DNA of 64,000 nucleotides from Scatosoma sp045660265 (GTDB lineage Bacteria; Bacillota; Clostridia; Christensenellales; Borkfalkiaceae). The notes beneath the pieces were generated by a model. The model was not told the DNA's origin and searched no databases. It worked only from the letters and a program-made list of their open reading frames with translations. The DNA lies in the NCBI GenBank assembly GCA_045660265.1, contig JAZRDM010000033.1, forward strand, positions 41,617-105,616. The letters are read 5' to 3'. The position numbers were made by a program, and so were the translations under genes. Position 1 is the stretch's first letter, and each line of letters opens with the position of its first letter. Below, piece after piece: positions 23,922-33,820 of this stretch.

Positions 23922-25169
23922 TTATTTCGTAAAATATGCAACAGCAGAGGCAAATGTAATCGTTTCGCTTTCGCCCGTCGCCATGCATTTGACATTCATT
24001 TCGCCTTTTTCCAGCTCGTTTCCGCCGATTACCGCAACGTACTGCGCACCCAGCTTGTCCGCATATTTGAATTGCGCTTTTACAGAACGTTCCATATGAT
24101 CCGTTTCTGCATATACGCCCGCCTTACGCAGCTGTACGCAAATTTCAAAGGCTTTTTCGCGGCATTGTTCGTCCATGCCAGCCAAATATACTTTCGGGGG
24201 ATTGGGTTCAGGAATGACTACGCCTGTGCCTTCCATAACCATCAACAAACGCTCGATACCCAAGCCAAAGCCAACGGCAGCTAAATCGTTTCCGCCTAAT
24301 TGTTTTAACAATCCATCATATCTACCGCCGCCGCAAACGGTACCTTGCGCGCCGATTGCTGTAGAAACAAACTCGAACACAGTACGAGTGTAATAGTCTA
24401 AGCCGCGCACGATACGGGGATTGATTTCATATTCGATACCGCAAAGAGAAAGGTGTTTTTTCAAGCTTTCAAAGTGCGTAGAACAATCGGGGCAAAGATA
24501 GTCTAAAATGGTAGGTGCATTTTGGTTAATTGCTTTACAAGCTTCTTCCTTACAGTCTAAAAGACGCAAAGGATTTTTCTCGAATCGGGTTTTACAATCG
24601 TAGCAAAGCCCGTCTAAATGGGGATCAAAAAATTCTTTCAACGCCTTGTTGTAAGCAGCTCTGCACGTAGGACAGCCAATAGAATTGATGTACAGCTTAA
24701 CGTTTAAGCCCAACTTTTTCAACAGGTTATCGGCAAGCATAATCGTTTCCGCATCCGTGTCTGCGCCCTTCGCGCCAAAAATTTCCACGCCGAATTGGTG
24801 AAATTCACGCAAGCGGCCTGCTTGGGGACGTTCGTAACGGAAAGCGGGAATGATATAATACATTTTTGCGGGCAACACGCCGTTTTGTAAGCCGTTTTCG
24901 ATAAATGCACGCGCAACCCCTGCCGTACCTTCCGGCTTTAACGTAATAGATCTGTCGCCCTTGTCTTTAAAGGTGTACATTTCTTTGGTAACGACGTCCG
25001 TCGTTTCCCCCACACCGCGTTGGAAAAGTTCGGTGTGTTCAAATACGGGCGTGCGGATTTCTTTTAAGTTGAAAAGATGAGCCAAATCACGCGCAACCCC
25101 TTCCACGTACTGCCATTTATAAGAATCTGCGGGCAAAACGTCTTTTGTGCCCTTGGGAATGTTAATCAT
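23922..25169 (-). CDS. hisS: Histidyl-tRNA synthetase
   Basis: A 415-residue class II synthetase charging tRNA-His. Family motifs include the N-terminal PKGTKDVLP, YTFKDKGDRSITLKPEGTAGVARA in part (motif 2 region), RGLDYYTRTVFE (HisA motif) and GFGLGIERL (motif 3). The C-terminal anticodon-binding domain is complete. It contains a CxxC pair region near 175-215 (CPTCRAAYN, CYDC, CPDC), consistent with an extra zinc-like knuckle found in many Clostridia. It follows hslU by 33 bases, and no T-box was seen because it lies inside the operon. Confidence 0.96.
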   Translation of the reverse strand: MINIPKGTKDVLPADSYKWQYVEGVARDLAHLFNLKEIRTPVFEHTELFQRGVGETTDVVTKEMYTFKDKGDRSITLKPEGTAGVARAFIENGLQNGVLPAKMYYIIPAFRYERPQAGRLREFHQFGVEIFGAKGADTDAETIMLADNLLKKLGLNVKLYINSIGCPTCRAAYNKALKEFFDPHLDGLCYDCKTRFEKNPLRLLDCKEEACKAINQNAPTILDYLCPDCSTHFESLKKHLSLCGIEYEINPRIVRGLDYYTRTVFEFVSTAIGAQGTVCGGGRYDGLLKQLGGNDLAAVGFGLGIERLLMVMEGTGVVIPEPNPPKVYLAGMDEQCREKAFEICVQLRKAGVYAETDHMERSVKAQFKYADKLGAQYVAVIGGNELEKGEMNVKCMATGESETITFASAVAYFTK

Positions 25170-25202
25170 AGTATTTTTTCCTTTACTTTTTTAAAGTAGT
25201 TT

Positions 25203-26510
25203 TTATAAAACGTATTTTCTTAAATTGCGGTTACCCGTCAATTTTTCTAAATGTTCGTCCACGTATTTTTTATCAATGTTTAACGTGAACATAGGATAAT
25301 CGCCGCCTGCGTTAAAGGAAATGTCTTCTAAAAGATATTCCATTACCGTATGCAAACGTCTTGCGCCGATATCTTCGCTGCCTGCGTTGAGTTCAACGGC
25401 AACCTCTGCAATACGTTCGATTGCGCCTTTATCAAACTGCAAATCGATATTATCCACACTGAGTAATTTTCCGTATTGGAAGACAAGCGAATTTTCCGTT
25501 TCCGTTAAGATGCGTACGAAATCTTCCTTCGTTAAGCTTTTGAGTTCGACGGACACGGGGAATCTACCCTGTAATTCGGGAATTAAATCTTCAATCGCCG
25601 CAACGTGAAACGCGCCCGCTGCGATAAAGAGAATGAAATCCGTTTTGATGGGGCCGTATTTTGTAACGACGGTAGAGCCTTCTACGATAGGTAAAATGTC
25701 TCTTTGTACGCCTTCACGGGATACATCTGCGCCGTTGCGATTGCCCTTTCCTGCGATTTTATCAATTTCGTCGATAAAGACGATACCGTCGTTTTCAGCA
25801 CGGCGAATCGCTTCGTCTTTTACCGCGTCGTCATCAACAAGCTTAGAAGCTTCTTCTTGCAAAGCAACGTCAAACGCTTCTTTTACCGTCATTTTACGTT
25901 TTTTCTTTTTTTGTTGGAACATATCCCCAAAGATACTGCCGATAGAAATTGCCGCACCGCCGGGAACAAGCTCCATCGCTTGCGGGGCTTCCGTTACTTC
26001 AATTTCAATGTGGAAATTATCATAGTTTCCCTTTCTGAAATCGTCTAATAAATTTTGTTCGAACACTTCTTTGGCAAGGTCGCCCTTTTCTTGCTTTTTC
26101 GCTTCGGAAAGAATTTGCACAATGCGCTTTTCCGCCGCTTTCGTCGCTTTGACTTTTACTTCTTCTTCCTTTTCTGCTTTGACAAGTCTATAGGCGCATT
26201 CAGCCAAATCGCGAATCATACCTTCTACGTCTTTTCCCACGTAGCCAACTTCTGTGTATTTAGTTGCTTCCACTTTGACAAAAGGCGCTTTGACAAGCTT
26301 TGCCAAACGTCTTGCAATCTCTGTTTTCCCTACGCCCGTAGGACCTTTCATAATAATATTTTTCGGCGTGATTTCCTCGCGGATTTCGGGGGGAAGTTGT
26401 GCACGTCTGTATCGATTGCGAAGGGCGATTGCCACCGCCTTTTTTGCTTCATCTTGCCCGATAATATATTTATCTAATTTGTAAACAATTTGCTTAGGGG
26501 ATAAATCCAT
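25203..26510 (-). CDS. hslU: HslU (ClpY) ATPase of the HslUV protease
   Basis: A 435-residue AAA+ unfoldase. It has the start SPKQIVYKLDKYIIGQDEAKKAV (quoted in part), Walker A GPTGVGKTEIARRLA, the pore motif region KYTEVGYVGKDVEGMIRDL in part, the I-domain (about 110-220), Walker B VFIDEIDKI, sensor motifs and the C-terminal tail RKYVL that inserts into HslV. It unfolds substrates for HslV. It starts 2 bases after the hslV stop. Confidence 0.96.
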   Translation of the reverse strand: MDLSPKQIVYKLDKYIIGQDEAKKAVAIALRNRYRRAQLPPEIREEITPKNIIMKGPTGVGKTEIARRLAKLVKAPFVKVEATKYTEVGYVGKDVEGMIRDLAECAYRLVKAEKEEEVKVKATKAAEKRIVQILSEAKKQEKGDLAKEVFEQNLLDDFRKGNYDNFHIEIEVTEAPQAMELVPGGAAISIGSIFGDMFQQKKKKRKMTVKEAFDVALQEEASKLVDDDAVKDEAIRRAENDGIVFIDEIDKIAGKGNRNGADVSREGVQRDILPIVEGSTVVTKYGPIKTDFILFIAAGAFHVAAIEDLIPELQGRFPVSVELKSLTKEDFVRILTETENSLVFQYGKLLSVDNIDLQFDKGAIERIAEVAVELNAGSEDIGARRLHTVMEYLLEDISFNAGGDYPMFTLNIDKKYVDEHLEKLTGNRNLRKYVL

Positions 26511-26512
26511 AC

Positions 26513-27115
26513 TTATTTATCCTCCTTTTTCGTTGTCTTTTTCTTGGGTTTTGCGGTAGGCAGGGTTGCGTTGACCGCATTCCCAACCGTTTCGCAACGA
26601 ATATTGTCGTTGGTAAACACGCAAATTTCTGAAGCGATTTTTAACGCTTTTCTCGCAATCGTTTCCGCATCAAAATCCGTTTCTTGATACAACGCTCTTG
26701 CCGCCGCTAACGCGTAATTCCCGCCGCTGCCGATAGCGCAAACGCCTTCGTCCGGCTCGATTACTTCGCCCGTACCCGACAAGATAAGCAGCGTATTTTC
26801 ATCTGCGGTAATCATCATTGCGTCCAACTTTCTGCCCACCTTATCATTGCGCCAAAGATCTGCAAGTTCTACCGCCGAGCGCATTAAGTTGCCCGAAAAT
26901 TTATTTAACATACCTTCAAAACGTTCGGTGAGCGCAAACGCGTCCGTTACCGAACCGGCAAAGCCTAAAATGACTTTCCCATCATAGATGCGGCGCACCT
27001 TGATTGCCGTATTTTTAAAAATCACCGATTCGCCCATTGTTACTTGGCCGTCGCCGGCGATTGCCGTTACACCGTTTTTCTTCACGGCGCAAATTGTCGT
27101 TCCTCTAAATTCCAT
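26513..27115 (-). CDS. hslV: HslV (ClpQ) peptidase of the HslUV protease
   Basis: A 200-residue proteasome-like Ntn hydrolase. After MEFRG comes TTICAVKKNG. The first Thr of the TT pair is the expected catalytic N-terminal residue after removal of a 5-residue propeptide, similar to the short propeptide of Bacillus ClpQ. The conserved GDGQVTMG and GSGGNYALAAA segments are present. The C-terminus carries a Lys-rich tail (about residues 188-200). It pairs with the hslU gene directly downstream. Confidence 0.95.
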   Translation of the reverse strand: MEFRGTTICAVKKNGVTAIAGDGQVTMGESVIFKNTAIKVRRIYDGKVILGFAGSVTDAFALTERFEGMLNKFSGNLMRSAVELADLWRNDKVGRKLDAMMITADENTLLILSGTGEVIEPDEGVCAIGSGGNYALAAARALYQETDFDAETIARKALKIASEICVFTNDNIRCETVGNAVNATLPTAKPKKKTTKKEDK

Positions 27116-27143
27116 ATTCCTTTCTCCAAAGTTATTGACGAAT

Positions 27144-28454
27144 TTATATTTGCTCTTTTATCTTTTCCAACGCCCGCTCTGCCAACGCCTTGTACCGTTC
27201 CTTTTTGTCGCGGATACGCGTAGGCAAACTGCTTAAAATGCCAAAGTTGGCGTTCATGGGTTGGAAATCCTTTTGCGGTGTGGATATATGCGTTTCTAAC
27301 GCGCCGCATACCGTCGTTTCATCAAAGACATGGGTGGGGCGTTGTAAAATTTTATCCGCCAAATGAATGGCTGCCAACAAGCCGCTTGCCGCGCTTTCGA
27401 CGTAACCTTCCACACCCGTGATTTGTCCTGCAAAATACATCCGTCCGTTATTCTTAACCGAAAAATCACGATTTAAAACATCAGGCGAATGAATAAACGT
27501 ATTTCGATGCATTACCCCGTAGCGCAAATATTCTGCATTTTTTAAAGCGGGAATTAAGGAAAATACGCGCTTTTGTTCGGGGAATTTTAAGTTGGTTTGG
27601 CAACCAACCAAATTATAGGTCGTCCCTTCTTCGTTCTCTTTGCGAAGCTGTAATACTGCATACGGGCGCTGGCCGTTTTCGTCCGCAAGCCCTACGGGCT
27701 TTAACGTGCCGTAACGCAAAGTATCCCTGCCCCTTGACGCCATCACCTCAATAGGCATACAGCCTTCAAAAATTTCGCCTTTTTCAAACTCGTGTAAGTG
27801 TGCGCGTTCCGCGCCAAGCAAGTTATCAACGAAATCGTAATATTCCTCTTTCGTCATGGGACAGTTGATATAATCGCCCGTTCCCTTACCGTATCTATCT
27901 CCCGTGAAAGCGCAAGCCATATCGATACTTTCCGCCGAAACGATAGGTGCGGACGCGTCGTAAAAATGCAATGCGCCGCCAAACGTTTGCTTGATATCTT
28001 CTGCCAGCTCGTCCGAAGTCAGCGGCCCCGTTGCAATAATTGCGTACGTGCCGTCATTCTCTTTCAAAGAAGGCAGTTTTTTAACTTCTTCGTGGAGAAT
28101 GGTAAGATTGGGACAGCTTTTTAATTTTTCCGTGATATACGCCGAGAATTTTTCTCTATCCACCGCAAGCGCCGCGCCGGCGGGAACTTTTGTTGCATCC
28201 GCCGCTTGAATGATTAGCGAACCAAGCAGACGCATCTCTTCTTTTAATAACCCGCATGCGTTGGCGTAAACGTCGTTGCTCTTTAAGGAGTTTGAACAAA
28301 CGAGTTCGCCTAAATTTTCGCTCTCATGCGCGGGCGTATATTTTTTGGGTTTCATTTCAATCAGCGTGGTGGCAATACCGCGGCTTGCTAAATAATACGC
28401 CGCTTCGCTGCCCGCTAAACCGCCGCCGATAACAATTACTTTGTTATTCATCAT
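27144..28454 (-). CDS. trmFO: Methylenetetrahydrofolate-tRNA-(uracil-5-)-methyltransferase TrmFO
   Basis: A 436-residue flavoprotein that makes m5U54 in the T-loop of tRNA using methylenetetrahydrofolate. The FAD dinucleotide motif VIGGGLAGSEAAYYLA is at residues 7-22. Other family landmarks are LGELVCSNSLKSN and the C-terminal YFAGQITGVEGYVESAASG (quoted as the conserved FAD-binding end). It overlaps the end of topA by 11 bases. The topA-trmFO-hslVU order matches Bacillus. Confidence 0.96.
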   Translation of the reverse strand: MMNNKVIVIGGGLAGSEAAYYLASRGIATTLIEMKPKKYTPAHESENLGELVCSNSLKSNDVYANACGLLKEEMRLLGSLIIQAADATKVPAGAALAVDREKFSAYITEKLKSCPNLTILHEEVKKLPSLKENDGTYAIIATGPLTSDELAEDIKQTFGGALHFYDASAPIVSAESIDMACAFTGDRYGKGTGDYINCPMTKEEYYDFVDNLLGAERAHLHEFEKGEIFEGCMPIEVMASRGRDTLRYGTLKPVGLADENGQRPYAVLQLRKENEEGTTYNLVGCQTNLKFPEQKRVFSLIPALKNAEYLRYGVMHRNTFIHSPDVLNRDFSVKNNGRMYFAGQITGVEGYVESAASGLLAAIHLADKILQRPTHVFDETTVCGALETHISTPQKDFQPMNANFGILSSLPTRIRDKKERYKALAERALEKIKEQI

Positions 28455-30816
28455 ATTCTTCAGGGAAATATCCCATCCATTCGTCTTCTTGATAGCCTAC
28501 GTATTTAGGCTCTTCCATCAAAGGCGGCAACGTACCGTCGGGAAGAAGCTGCGTTTTTTCCGCCTTGCTTTTTCTGCCGCGCGTTTCGCCTTCTTTCTTC
28601 TCAGTTTTGATGCGGTAACCGCATTCTTTATCACTGCATTTAACATTACCGCGAGCAGTTAAAATAAGCGCGCTGTTGCACTTGGGGCATTTTTCGCCCG
28701 TCGGGACGTCCCAACTCATAAATTTACAGTCGGGATAGTTTAAACAGCTGTAATATACCTTGCCTTTTTTCGATTTACGGACGGTCATATCCGCGCCACA
28801 ATCGGGGCATTTACCCTTGAGTTCGGGGGTTTCGTCTGTCGGCATAGACATGGTGGATTTGCAGGTAGGATAATTAGGGCAAGCTAAGAATTTACCGAAT
28901 TTACCGCTTTTCGCTACCATATTTTCGCCGCACTTGGGACAGCGGATTGCCGAAATTTCTTCTTCGCTTTCGCTGATGATATTTTGACAAGCGGGATAAT
29001 TAGAGCATGCTAAATATTTACCGAATTTACCCAAACGGCGAATCATAACCGAACCGCACTTTTCGCAAAGCTCTTGCGTGTCTTCGTCACCGTAAGAGGA
29101 TGCGTCGCGCAAATTCTTTTCAAAGTCAGGGTAGAAATCGCCGATAACGTTACGCCATTCTACGCCGCCGTCTTCGATATCGTCCAAACGCGTTTCCATC
29201 GCTGCCGTAAAACCAACGTCCATAACGTCTACAAAGCATTTTACAAGCATATCCACCACTTCATAGGCAATGGGCGTGGGTACCATATATTTCCCGTCTT
29301 TTTTGACGTATTTTTGGGTGAGTTTGGAGATAATCGTCGCGTATGTCGAAGGTCTGCCGATCCCCTTTTCTTCCATCGCTTTTACAAGCGAAGCATCCGT
29401 ATAACGCAAAGGGGGCTTGGTGAATTTTTGCTCTTTTTGAATAGCCGTTAAATCGAGAATATCCCCCTCGGATAAATCGGGCAACAGCTTGCCTTGCAAA
29501 ATTTCGTCTTCGTCCCCGCCTTTTGTAGAAACGTCTTGATAAATTGCCGTATAACCCGTAAACAGCAAGACTTTACCGCTCGCCTTAAAAATATAACCGC
29601 TGTTGTCGATTTCCATCTGTGCGCTGTTATATTTTGCATCAGACATTTGCGAAGCTAAGAAACGTTCGTAAATGAGTTTATACAGCTTATAATGCTTACT
29701 TTCCAGCAATTTTTTTGCCTTTTCGGGCGTCATATCTAAGTCGATAGGACGAATGGCTTCGTGGGCGTCTTGCGCGCCTTTTTTGGTTGCGAAATAGTTA
29801 GGTTTTTCGGGTGCGTATGCGTCTCCGTACGTTTCACGGATTTTTTCAAGCGCCTTTTGTTGCGCTTCGCGAGAAACGCGAACGGAGTCCGTTCTCATAT
29901 ACGTAATAAATGCGATATGGTCACCGTTGCCCGTTTCGATACCTTCGTATAAATGTTGTGCAAGCGTCATGGTTTCAGGCGCAGTAAAGCCGAGCTTTGT
30001 CGAAGCGTCTTGTTGCATGGAGCTTGTCGTAAACGGTGCAGGTGCGGGGGATTTAGTAATCGCCTTCTTTACCTTGCTGACGATAAATTGACCCTTTTCA
30101 ATTTCCGCTAAAACCTTTGCCGTTTCCTCTGCGGATGCAGGCTTATATTTACGCGTGCCTTTCTTTTCAAGCATTGCTTTAAAGGGCGCGTATTTTTTAG
30201 GAACGTCTTGTAATTCCGCCGTTAAATTCCAGTATTCTTTAGGTATGAATGCAGTGATTTCACGCTCTCTTTCGACAATCAATTTCAACGCAACCGATTG
30301 TACACGTCCGCCCGAAAGTGCACGTTTGCCCGTACCGTTTTTGTCTTCGATTTTGCGGTTTAACAAATCGGAAAGCTTATAGCCAACCAATCTGTCAAGC
30401 ACACGGCGCGCTTGTTGCGCATCCACCAAATTGTAGTTAATTTTGCGCGGCTGCTGCAACGCTTTTTCAATCGCTTTTTGCGAAACCTCGTTAAATTCGA
30501 TACGATTTTCGCCGTTTTCGTCTAAGCCTAAAACCGTTTGTAAATGCCAAGAAATCGCTTCGCCCTCACGGTCAGGGTCGGTTGCGAGATAGACGCGGGT
30601 TGCCTTTTTGGTTGCGTCTTGCAAACGACGGATAACGTCTTCTTTCCCTTCCGAGTTTACGTATTTAGGCTCGTAATTATTACGAACGTCTACGCCGAGC
30701 GTATGAACGGGTAAATCGCGAATGTGCCCCGCCGAAGCGTCCACTTTGTATTTACCTTTGAGATACTTGGAAATTGTTTTCGCCTTAGAAGGCGACTCTA
30801 CGATAATTAAATCCAT
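28444..30816 (-). CDS. topA: DNA topoisomerase I
   Basis: A 790-residue type IA topoisomerase that relaxes negative supercoils. It has an N-terminal Toprim domain (IVESPSKAKTISKYL start; DPDREGEAISWHL metal site) and the catalytic Tyr in ITYMRTDSVR. At the C-terminus come four zinc-ribbon repeats with Cys-x2-Cys pairs (CEKCGSVM, CPKCGENM, CPDCGADM, CPKCNSAL), followed by a Lys/Arg-rich and acidic tail. It sits between dprA and trmFO as in Firmicutes. Confidence 0.97.
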   Translation of the reverse strand: MDLIIVESPSKAKTISKYLKGKYKVDASAGHIRDLPVHTLGVDVRNNYEPKYVNSEGKEDVIRRLQDATKKATRVYLATDPDREGEAISWHLQTVLGLDENGENRIEFNEVSQKAIEKALQQPRKINYNLVDAQQARRVLDRLVGYKLSDLLNRKIEDKNGTGKRALSGGRVQSVALKLIVEREREITAFIPKEYWNLTAELQDVPKKYAPFKAMLEKKGTRKYKPASAEETAKVLAEIEKGQFIVSKVKKAITKSPAPAPFTTSSMQQDASTKLGFTAPETMTLAQHLYEGIETGNGDHIAFITYMRTDSVRVSREAQQKALEKIRETYGDAYAPEKPNYFATKKGAQDAHEAIRPIDLDMTPEKAKKLLESKHYKLYKLIYERFLASQMSDAKYNSAQMEIDNSGYIFKASGKVLLFTGYTAIYQDVSTKGGDEDEILQGKLLPDLSEGDILDLTAIQKEQKFTKPPLRYTDASLVKAMEEKGIGRPSTYATIISKLTQKYVKKDGKYMVPTPIAYEVVDMLVKCFVDVMDVGFTAAMETRLDDIEDGGVEWRNVIGDFYPDFEKNLRDASSYGDEDTQELCEKCGSVMIRRLGKFGKYLACSNYPACQNIISESEEEISAIRCPKCGENMVAKSGKFGKFLACPNYPTCKSTMSMPTDETPELKGKCPDCGADMTVRKSKKGKVYYSCLNYPDCKFMSWDVPTGEKCPKCNSALILTARGNVKCSDKECGYRIKTEKKEGETRGRKSKAEKTQLLPDGTLPPLMEEPKYVGYQEDEWMGYFPEEYDE

Positions 30817-30852
30817 ACTTATTCCTTATACTGCTTATATTTCTACTTAATT

Positions 30853-31935
30853 TTATACAATTTGATAGTTATTTCCGCCCATTTTTACAACAAGCCCTTT
30901 AATTTCAAGGGAAGAGAGCAATGCGCTGGCTTTGTACATAGGCAATCCGCTTTTTTCCGAAATTTCCGTTATGTGCGCAAGAGCGAGCGTTTTTAATAAT
31001 GCGTATAACGCTTGCTCGTCTTCGCTAAGCGGCGGAAGTTCTTCTTTCCGTTCTTCTTTTATTCCAAACGCAGAAAAAATATCCTGAGCGGTTTGTGTTA
31101 AATACGCGCCTTGTTGAATAAGCGCATTACAGCCTGCGCCTGCGTACACGTTGGGGGCATATGGTATAGCAAACAGCTTTTTGTCTAGCTCTTTTGCATA
31201 TTTTGCTGTGATGAGCGCACCACTTTTTTCGCCTGCGCCGACCACTAACACGCCCTCGCAAAGCGCGGATAATAATTTATTTCTATACTCGTACGAAAAG
31301 GCGCGCACAGGCGTTTCATACGAATAGGGAGATAACAGCAAGCCGTTTTTCTCTACCCGTTTCAACAATTCTAAATTTCCTTGCGGAAGGGAAGAAAACC
31401 CGCCCGCCGTCAAACAAATTACGTTACCGTTTGCCTTTAATCCGCCCTGCAACGCCGCACTGTCTCCACCATCCGCTGCGCCTGTAACCACAACAAATTC
31501 TTTGGTTAATTCTTCTGTAATTTTCTCGGTTAACTTTAAGGCGGAAGAAATGGTCGAGCGAGAGCCAACCACCGCGAATTTTCGTTTTTTCAAAAGCGAC
31601 GTATCCCCTTTTGCATATAAGACAATGGGCGCGTCGGCAAAGCTTTTCCATTCGTTTGGATACAGTAACGAGCCATACGCGATAGGACAAATCTCCTTTT
31701 CTTCGTACCTTTGCAACAACACTTTAAAATACGCACCGTCATCTTCTAAAGATTGGCGCATATTATTATATACGCTTTCCTTGCCGCGTTTAATCAAAAA
31801 ATCGGCAAAGCGCTGAAATTCTTTCACAAGCTTACAAGCCGAGCCCGCATCTTCTAACAGTTTGCGTTTTTCGCTTGGCTCTAACGGGAAACTATCCAGC
31901 CAAATATACGATTTTTCCGTTGCGGAGAGTTGCAA
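30853..31935 (-). CDS. dprA: DNA processing protein DprA
   Basis: A 360-residue protein that binds incoming single-stranded DNA and loads RecA during natural transformation. The Rossmann-like core is clear: FAVVGSRSTIS, VVTGAADGGDSAALQG, FSYEYRNKLLSAL and VVGAGEKSGALITAKYA. There is an N-terminal helical region and a C-terminal winged-helix-like end. The start is a TTG at 31935 with AAGGGGG upstream, 12 bases after the previous gene. Its co-occurrence with comM suggests DNA-uptake capacity, though no other com genes are in the window. Confidence 0.93.
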   Translation of the reverse strand: MQLSATEKSYIWLDSFPLEPSEKRKLLEDAGSACKLVKEFQRFADFLIKRGKESVYNNMRQSLEDDGAYFKVLLQRYEEKEICPIAYGSLLYPNEWKSFADAPIVLYAKGDTSLLKKRKFAVVGSRSTISSALKLTEKITEELTKEFVVVTGAADGGDSAALQGGLKANGNVICLTAGGFSSLPQGNLELLKRVEKNGLLLSPYSYETPVRAFSYEYRNKLLSALCEGVLVVGAGEKSGALITAKYAKELDKKLFAIPYAPNVYAGAGCNALIQQGAYLTQTAQDIFSAFGIKEERKEELPPLSEDEQALYALLKTLALAHITEISEKSGLPMYKASALLSSLEIKGLVVKMGGNNYQIV

Positions 31936-31947
31936 AATACCGCCCCC

Positions 31948-32232
31948 TTATATGATGATAGGATGCATACATAAATAGTACGCAACTACGACTTGCCACA
32001 CGAGCCCTAAAAGATTGACTGCGTAAAAATAACCGTGCTTTGTTTTATGGCGAAAGAGCGTCATACCTAAAAGTCCGCCCATACCGCCCCCTAAAAAGCC
32101 TAAGCATAACAACGTTTTTTCTGCAATACGCCACTTGCCTTTTTTTGCTTTTTGCTTATCCGCAGCATAACAGAAAAATGTTGCAACGCTAAACAAACAT
32201 AAAAGAAGTAAATAAATATATAATACGTTCAT
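31948..32232 (-). CDS. DUF1294 membrane protein
   Basis: A 94-residue small membrane protein with about three helices. The family motif is clear: DKQKAKKGKWRIAEKTLL, then LGGGMGGLLGMTLFRHKTKH (the GG-x-x-G-x-x-x-x-x-x-R-H-K-T region). Function is unknown. It is tightly packed: its ATG overlaps the comM stop by one base (TAATG) and dprA follows after 12 bases. Confidence 0.9.
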   Translation of the reverse strand: MNVLYIYLLLLCLFSVATFFCYAADKQKAKKGKWRIAEKTLLCLGFLGGGMGGLLGMTLFRHKTKHGYFYAVNLLGLVWQVVVAYYLCMHPIII

Positions 32233-33764
32233 TAGTCTTCGTAGGCAAGGCTTGCCCCGTAACTGCGATACGAAATCGCTTCGTATAAATGATCGGGCAA
32301 AATGTCTTCGCTCATTGCCAAATCGGCAATCGTGCGGGCAACCTTTAAAATTCTAGAGCGTGCGCGTGCAGATAAGTTTAACGATTTAAACGCAGCGCGT
32401 AAAATGCCTTCGCATTCTTCACTCAAACGGCAATATTGGCGCATTTCTTTTTCGCCCATTTCGGCGTTGGATTGCACCTTACTGCCTTCAAAACGGTTTC
32501 TTTGAATTTTTCTGGCGCTGTCTGCGCGCATTTTAACCGCCAAACTGTTCTCTTCTTTTTTATCGCTTACCAAGTCGTCGTATTCTACCCCGTCCACCTC
32601 TACTTGAATGTCAATTCTATCCAGTAAAGGCCCCGAAATTTTCGCGCGGTACTTGCGTATGTCGTTAGGCGTACAATGGCAACGCACTTTTTTACTGCCA
32701 TAATTTCCGCAAGGGCAAGGGTTCATACTTGCGCAGAGCATAAAGGACGCGGGATAGGTAACCGTGCCGCCTGCGCGCGAAATAGTGATGACGCCGTCTT
32801 CTAACGGCTGACGGAGCGCTTCTAACGACGAGCGTTTATATTCGGGCAGTTCGTCCAAAAATAATACGCCGCCGTGCGCTAAACTGATTTCGCCCGGGTG
32901 CACGTTTTTATTACCGCCGCCGCAAAGGGAGACCGTTGTCGCCGTATGGTGCGGAGAGCGGAAAGGACGCTCGGAAACGATACCTTTTTCCCCTAACGTA
33001 CCTGCAACCGAGTGGATTTTTGTAATTTCTAACGCTTCTTCAAAGCTCATATCCGGAAGAACGGAAGGAAGGGCGCGGGCAAGCATTGTTTTACCGCTGC
33101 CCGGGGGGCCGACGAATAATACGTTATGGCCGCCTGCTACCGCAACCTCCAAAGCGCGCTTCGCCATCGGCTGACCTTTGACGAACGCTAAGTCGTTAGA
33201 GTGTTCTTCCCCTACGCCTACTTGGAATTGCGAAACGGGTACTTTTTGCAAAGGTGATTCTCCAGATAAATGGTCGAATACTTCCCTTAAGGAATTTGCC
33301 GCGTATACGGTAATCCCTTGAATAAAACCCGCTTCCTTTTCGTTGGCCTTGGGGATAATAAACGTTTTAAAGCCTTTATTGCTTGCAGAGATAAGCGAAG
33401 GCAAAATGCCTGTAACCGAACGCAAATCGCCGTTTAAAGCTAGCTCGCCTAAAAAGACAATGCCGTCCGTATTCGTTTGTAAAACGCCGTACGCGGAAAG
33501 CAAGGCAATGGCTACGGGTAAATCGAACGACGAACCCTCTTTTTTTACGTAGGCGGGCGCAAAATTTACCGTAACCTTGTGCGCGGGAAATTCCAGTGCA
33601 CTGTTTTTAATCGCACTGCGAACACGTTCTTTCGACTCTTTTACAGCCGCGTCGGGAAGACCTACCATATCGTAAGAGGGTAAGCCTTTGGAAATATCCG
33701 CCTCAACGGTAACGGGTACACCTTCTAAGCCAGAAAGCGCATAGCTTTGCACTTTTGCAATCAT
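32232..33764 (-). CDS. comM: YifB/ComM-family Mg-chelatase-like AAA+ ATPase
   Basis: A 510-residue protein with the N-terminal ChlI-type domain (SYALSGLEGVPVTVEADIS in part), a central AAA+ domain with Walker A GPPGSGKTMLAR and Walker B GVLFLDEL, the CxxC-like CPCGNYGS zinc region, and a C-terminal helical domain. In Gram-negatives ComM is a helicase for branch migration during transformation; a similar role is inferred here beside dprA. AAGGAG precedes the ATG. Confidence 0.93.
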   Translation of the reverse strand: MIAKVQSYALSGLEGVPVTVEADISKGLPSYDMVGLPDAAVKESKERVRSAIKNSALEFPAHKVTVNFAPAYVKKEGSSFDLPVAIALLSAYGVLQTNTDGIVFLGELALNGDLRSVTGILPSLISASNKGFKTFIIPKANEKEAGFIQGITVYAANSLREVFDHLSGESPLQKVPVSQFQVGVGEEHSNDLAFVKGQPMAKRALEVAVAGGHNVLFVGPPGSGKTMLARALPSVLPDMSFEEALEITKIHSVAGTLGEKGIVSERPFRSPHHTATTVSLCGGGNKNVHPGEISLAHGGVLFLDELPEYKRSSLEALRQPLEDGVITISRAGGTVTYPASFMLCASMNPCPCGNYGSKKVRCHCTPNDIRKYRAKISGPLLDRIDIQVEVDGVEYDDLVSDKKEENSLAVKMRADSARKIQRNRFEGSKVQSNAEMGEKEMRQYCRLSEECEGILRAAFKSLNLSARARSRILKVARTIADLAMSEDILPDHLYEAISYRSYGASLAYED

Positions 33765-33787
33765 AAGTATCTCCTTATAGCGAAAGG

Positions 33788-33813
33788 AGAACCGTAAACG
33801 CGTTTACGGTTCT
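33788..33813. repeat. 26-bp perfect palindrome between the GT39-like gene and comM
   Basis: AGAACCGTAAACG followed by CGTTTACGGTTCT is a perfect inverted repeat without spacer. On the minus strand no U-run follows (the comM ribosome binding site does), so it is an intercistronic hairpin or a regulator site rather than a classical terminator. Confidence 0.6.
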
Positions 33814-33820
33814 GCCTATG

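Noticed and set aside
25170..25202. T-box before hisS
   Set aside because: The gap after hslU is only 33 bases; no stem I or antiterminator sequence fits.
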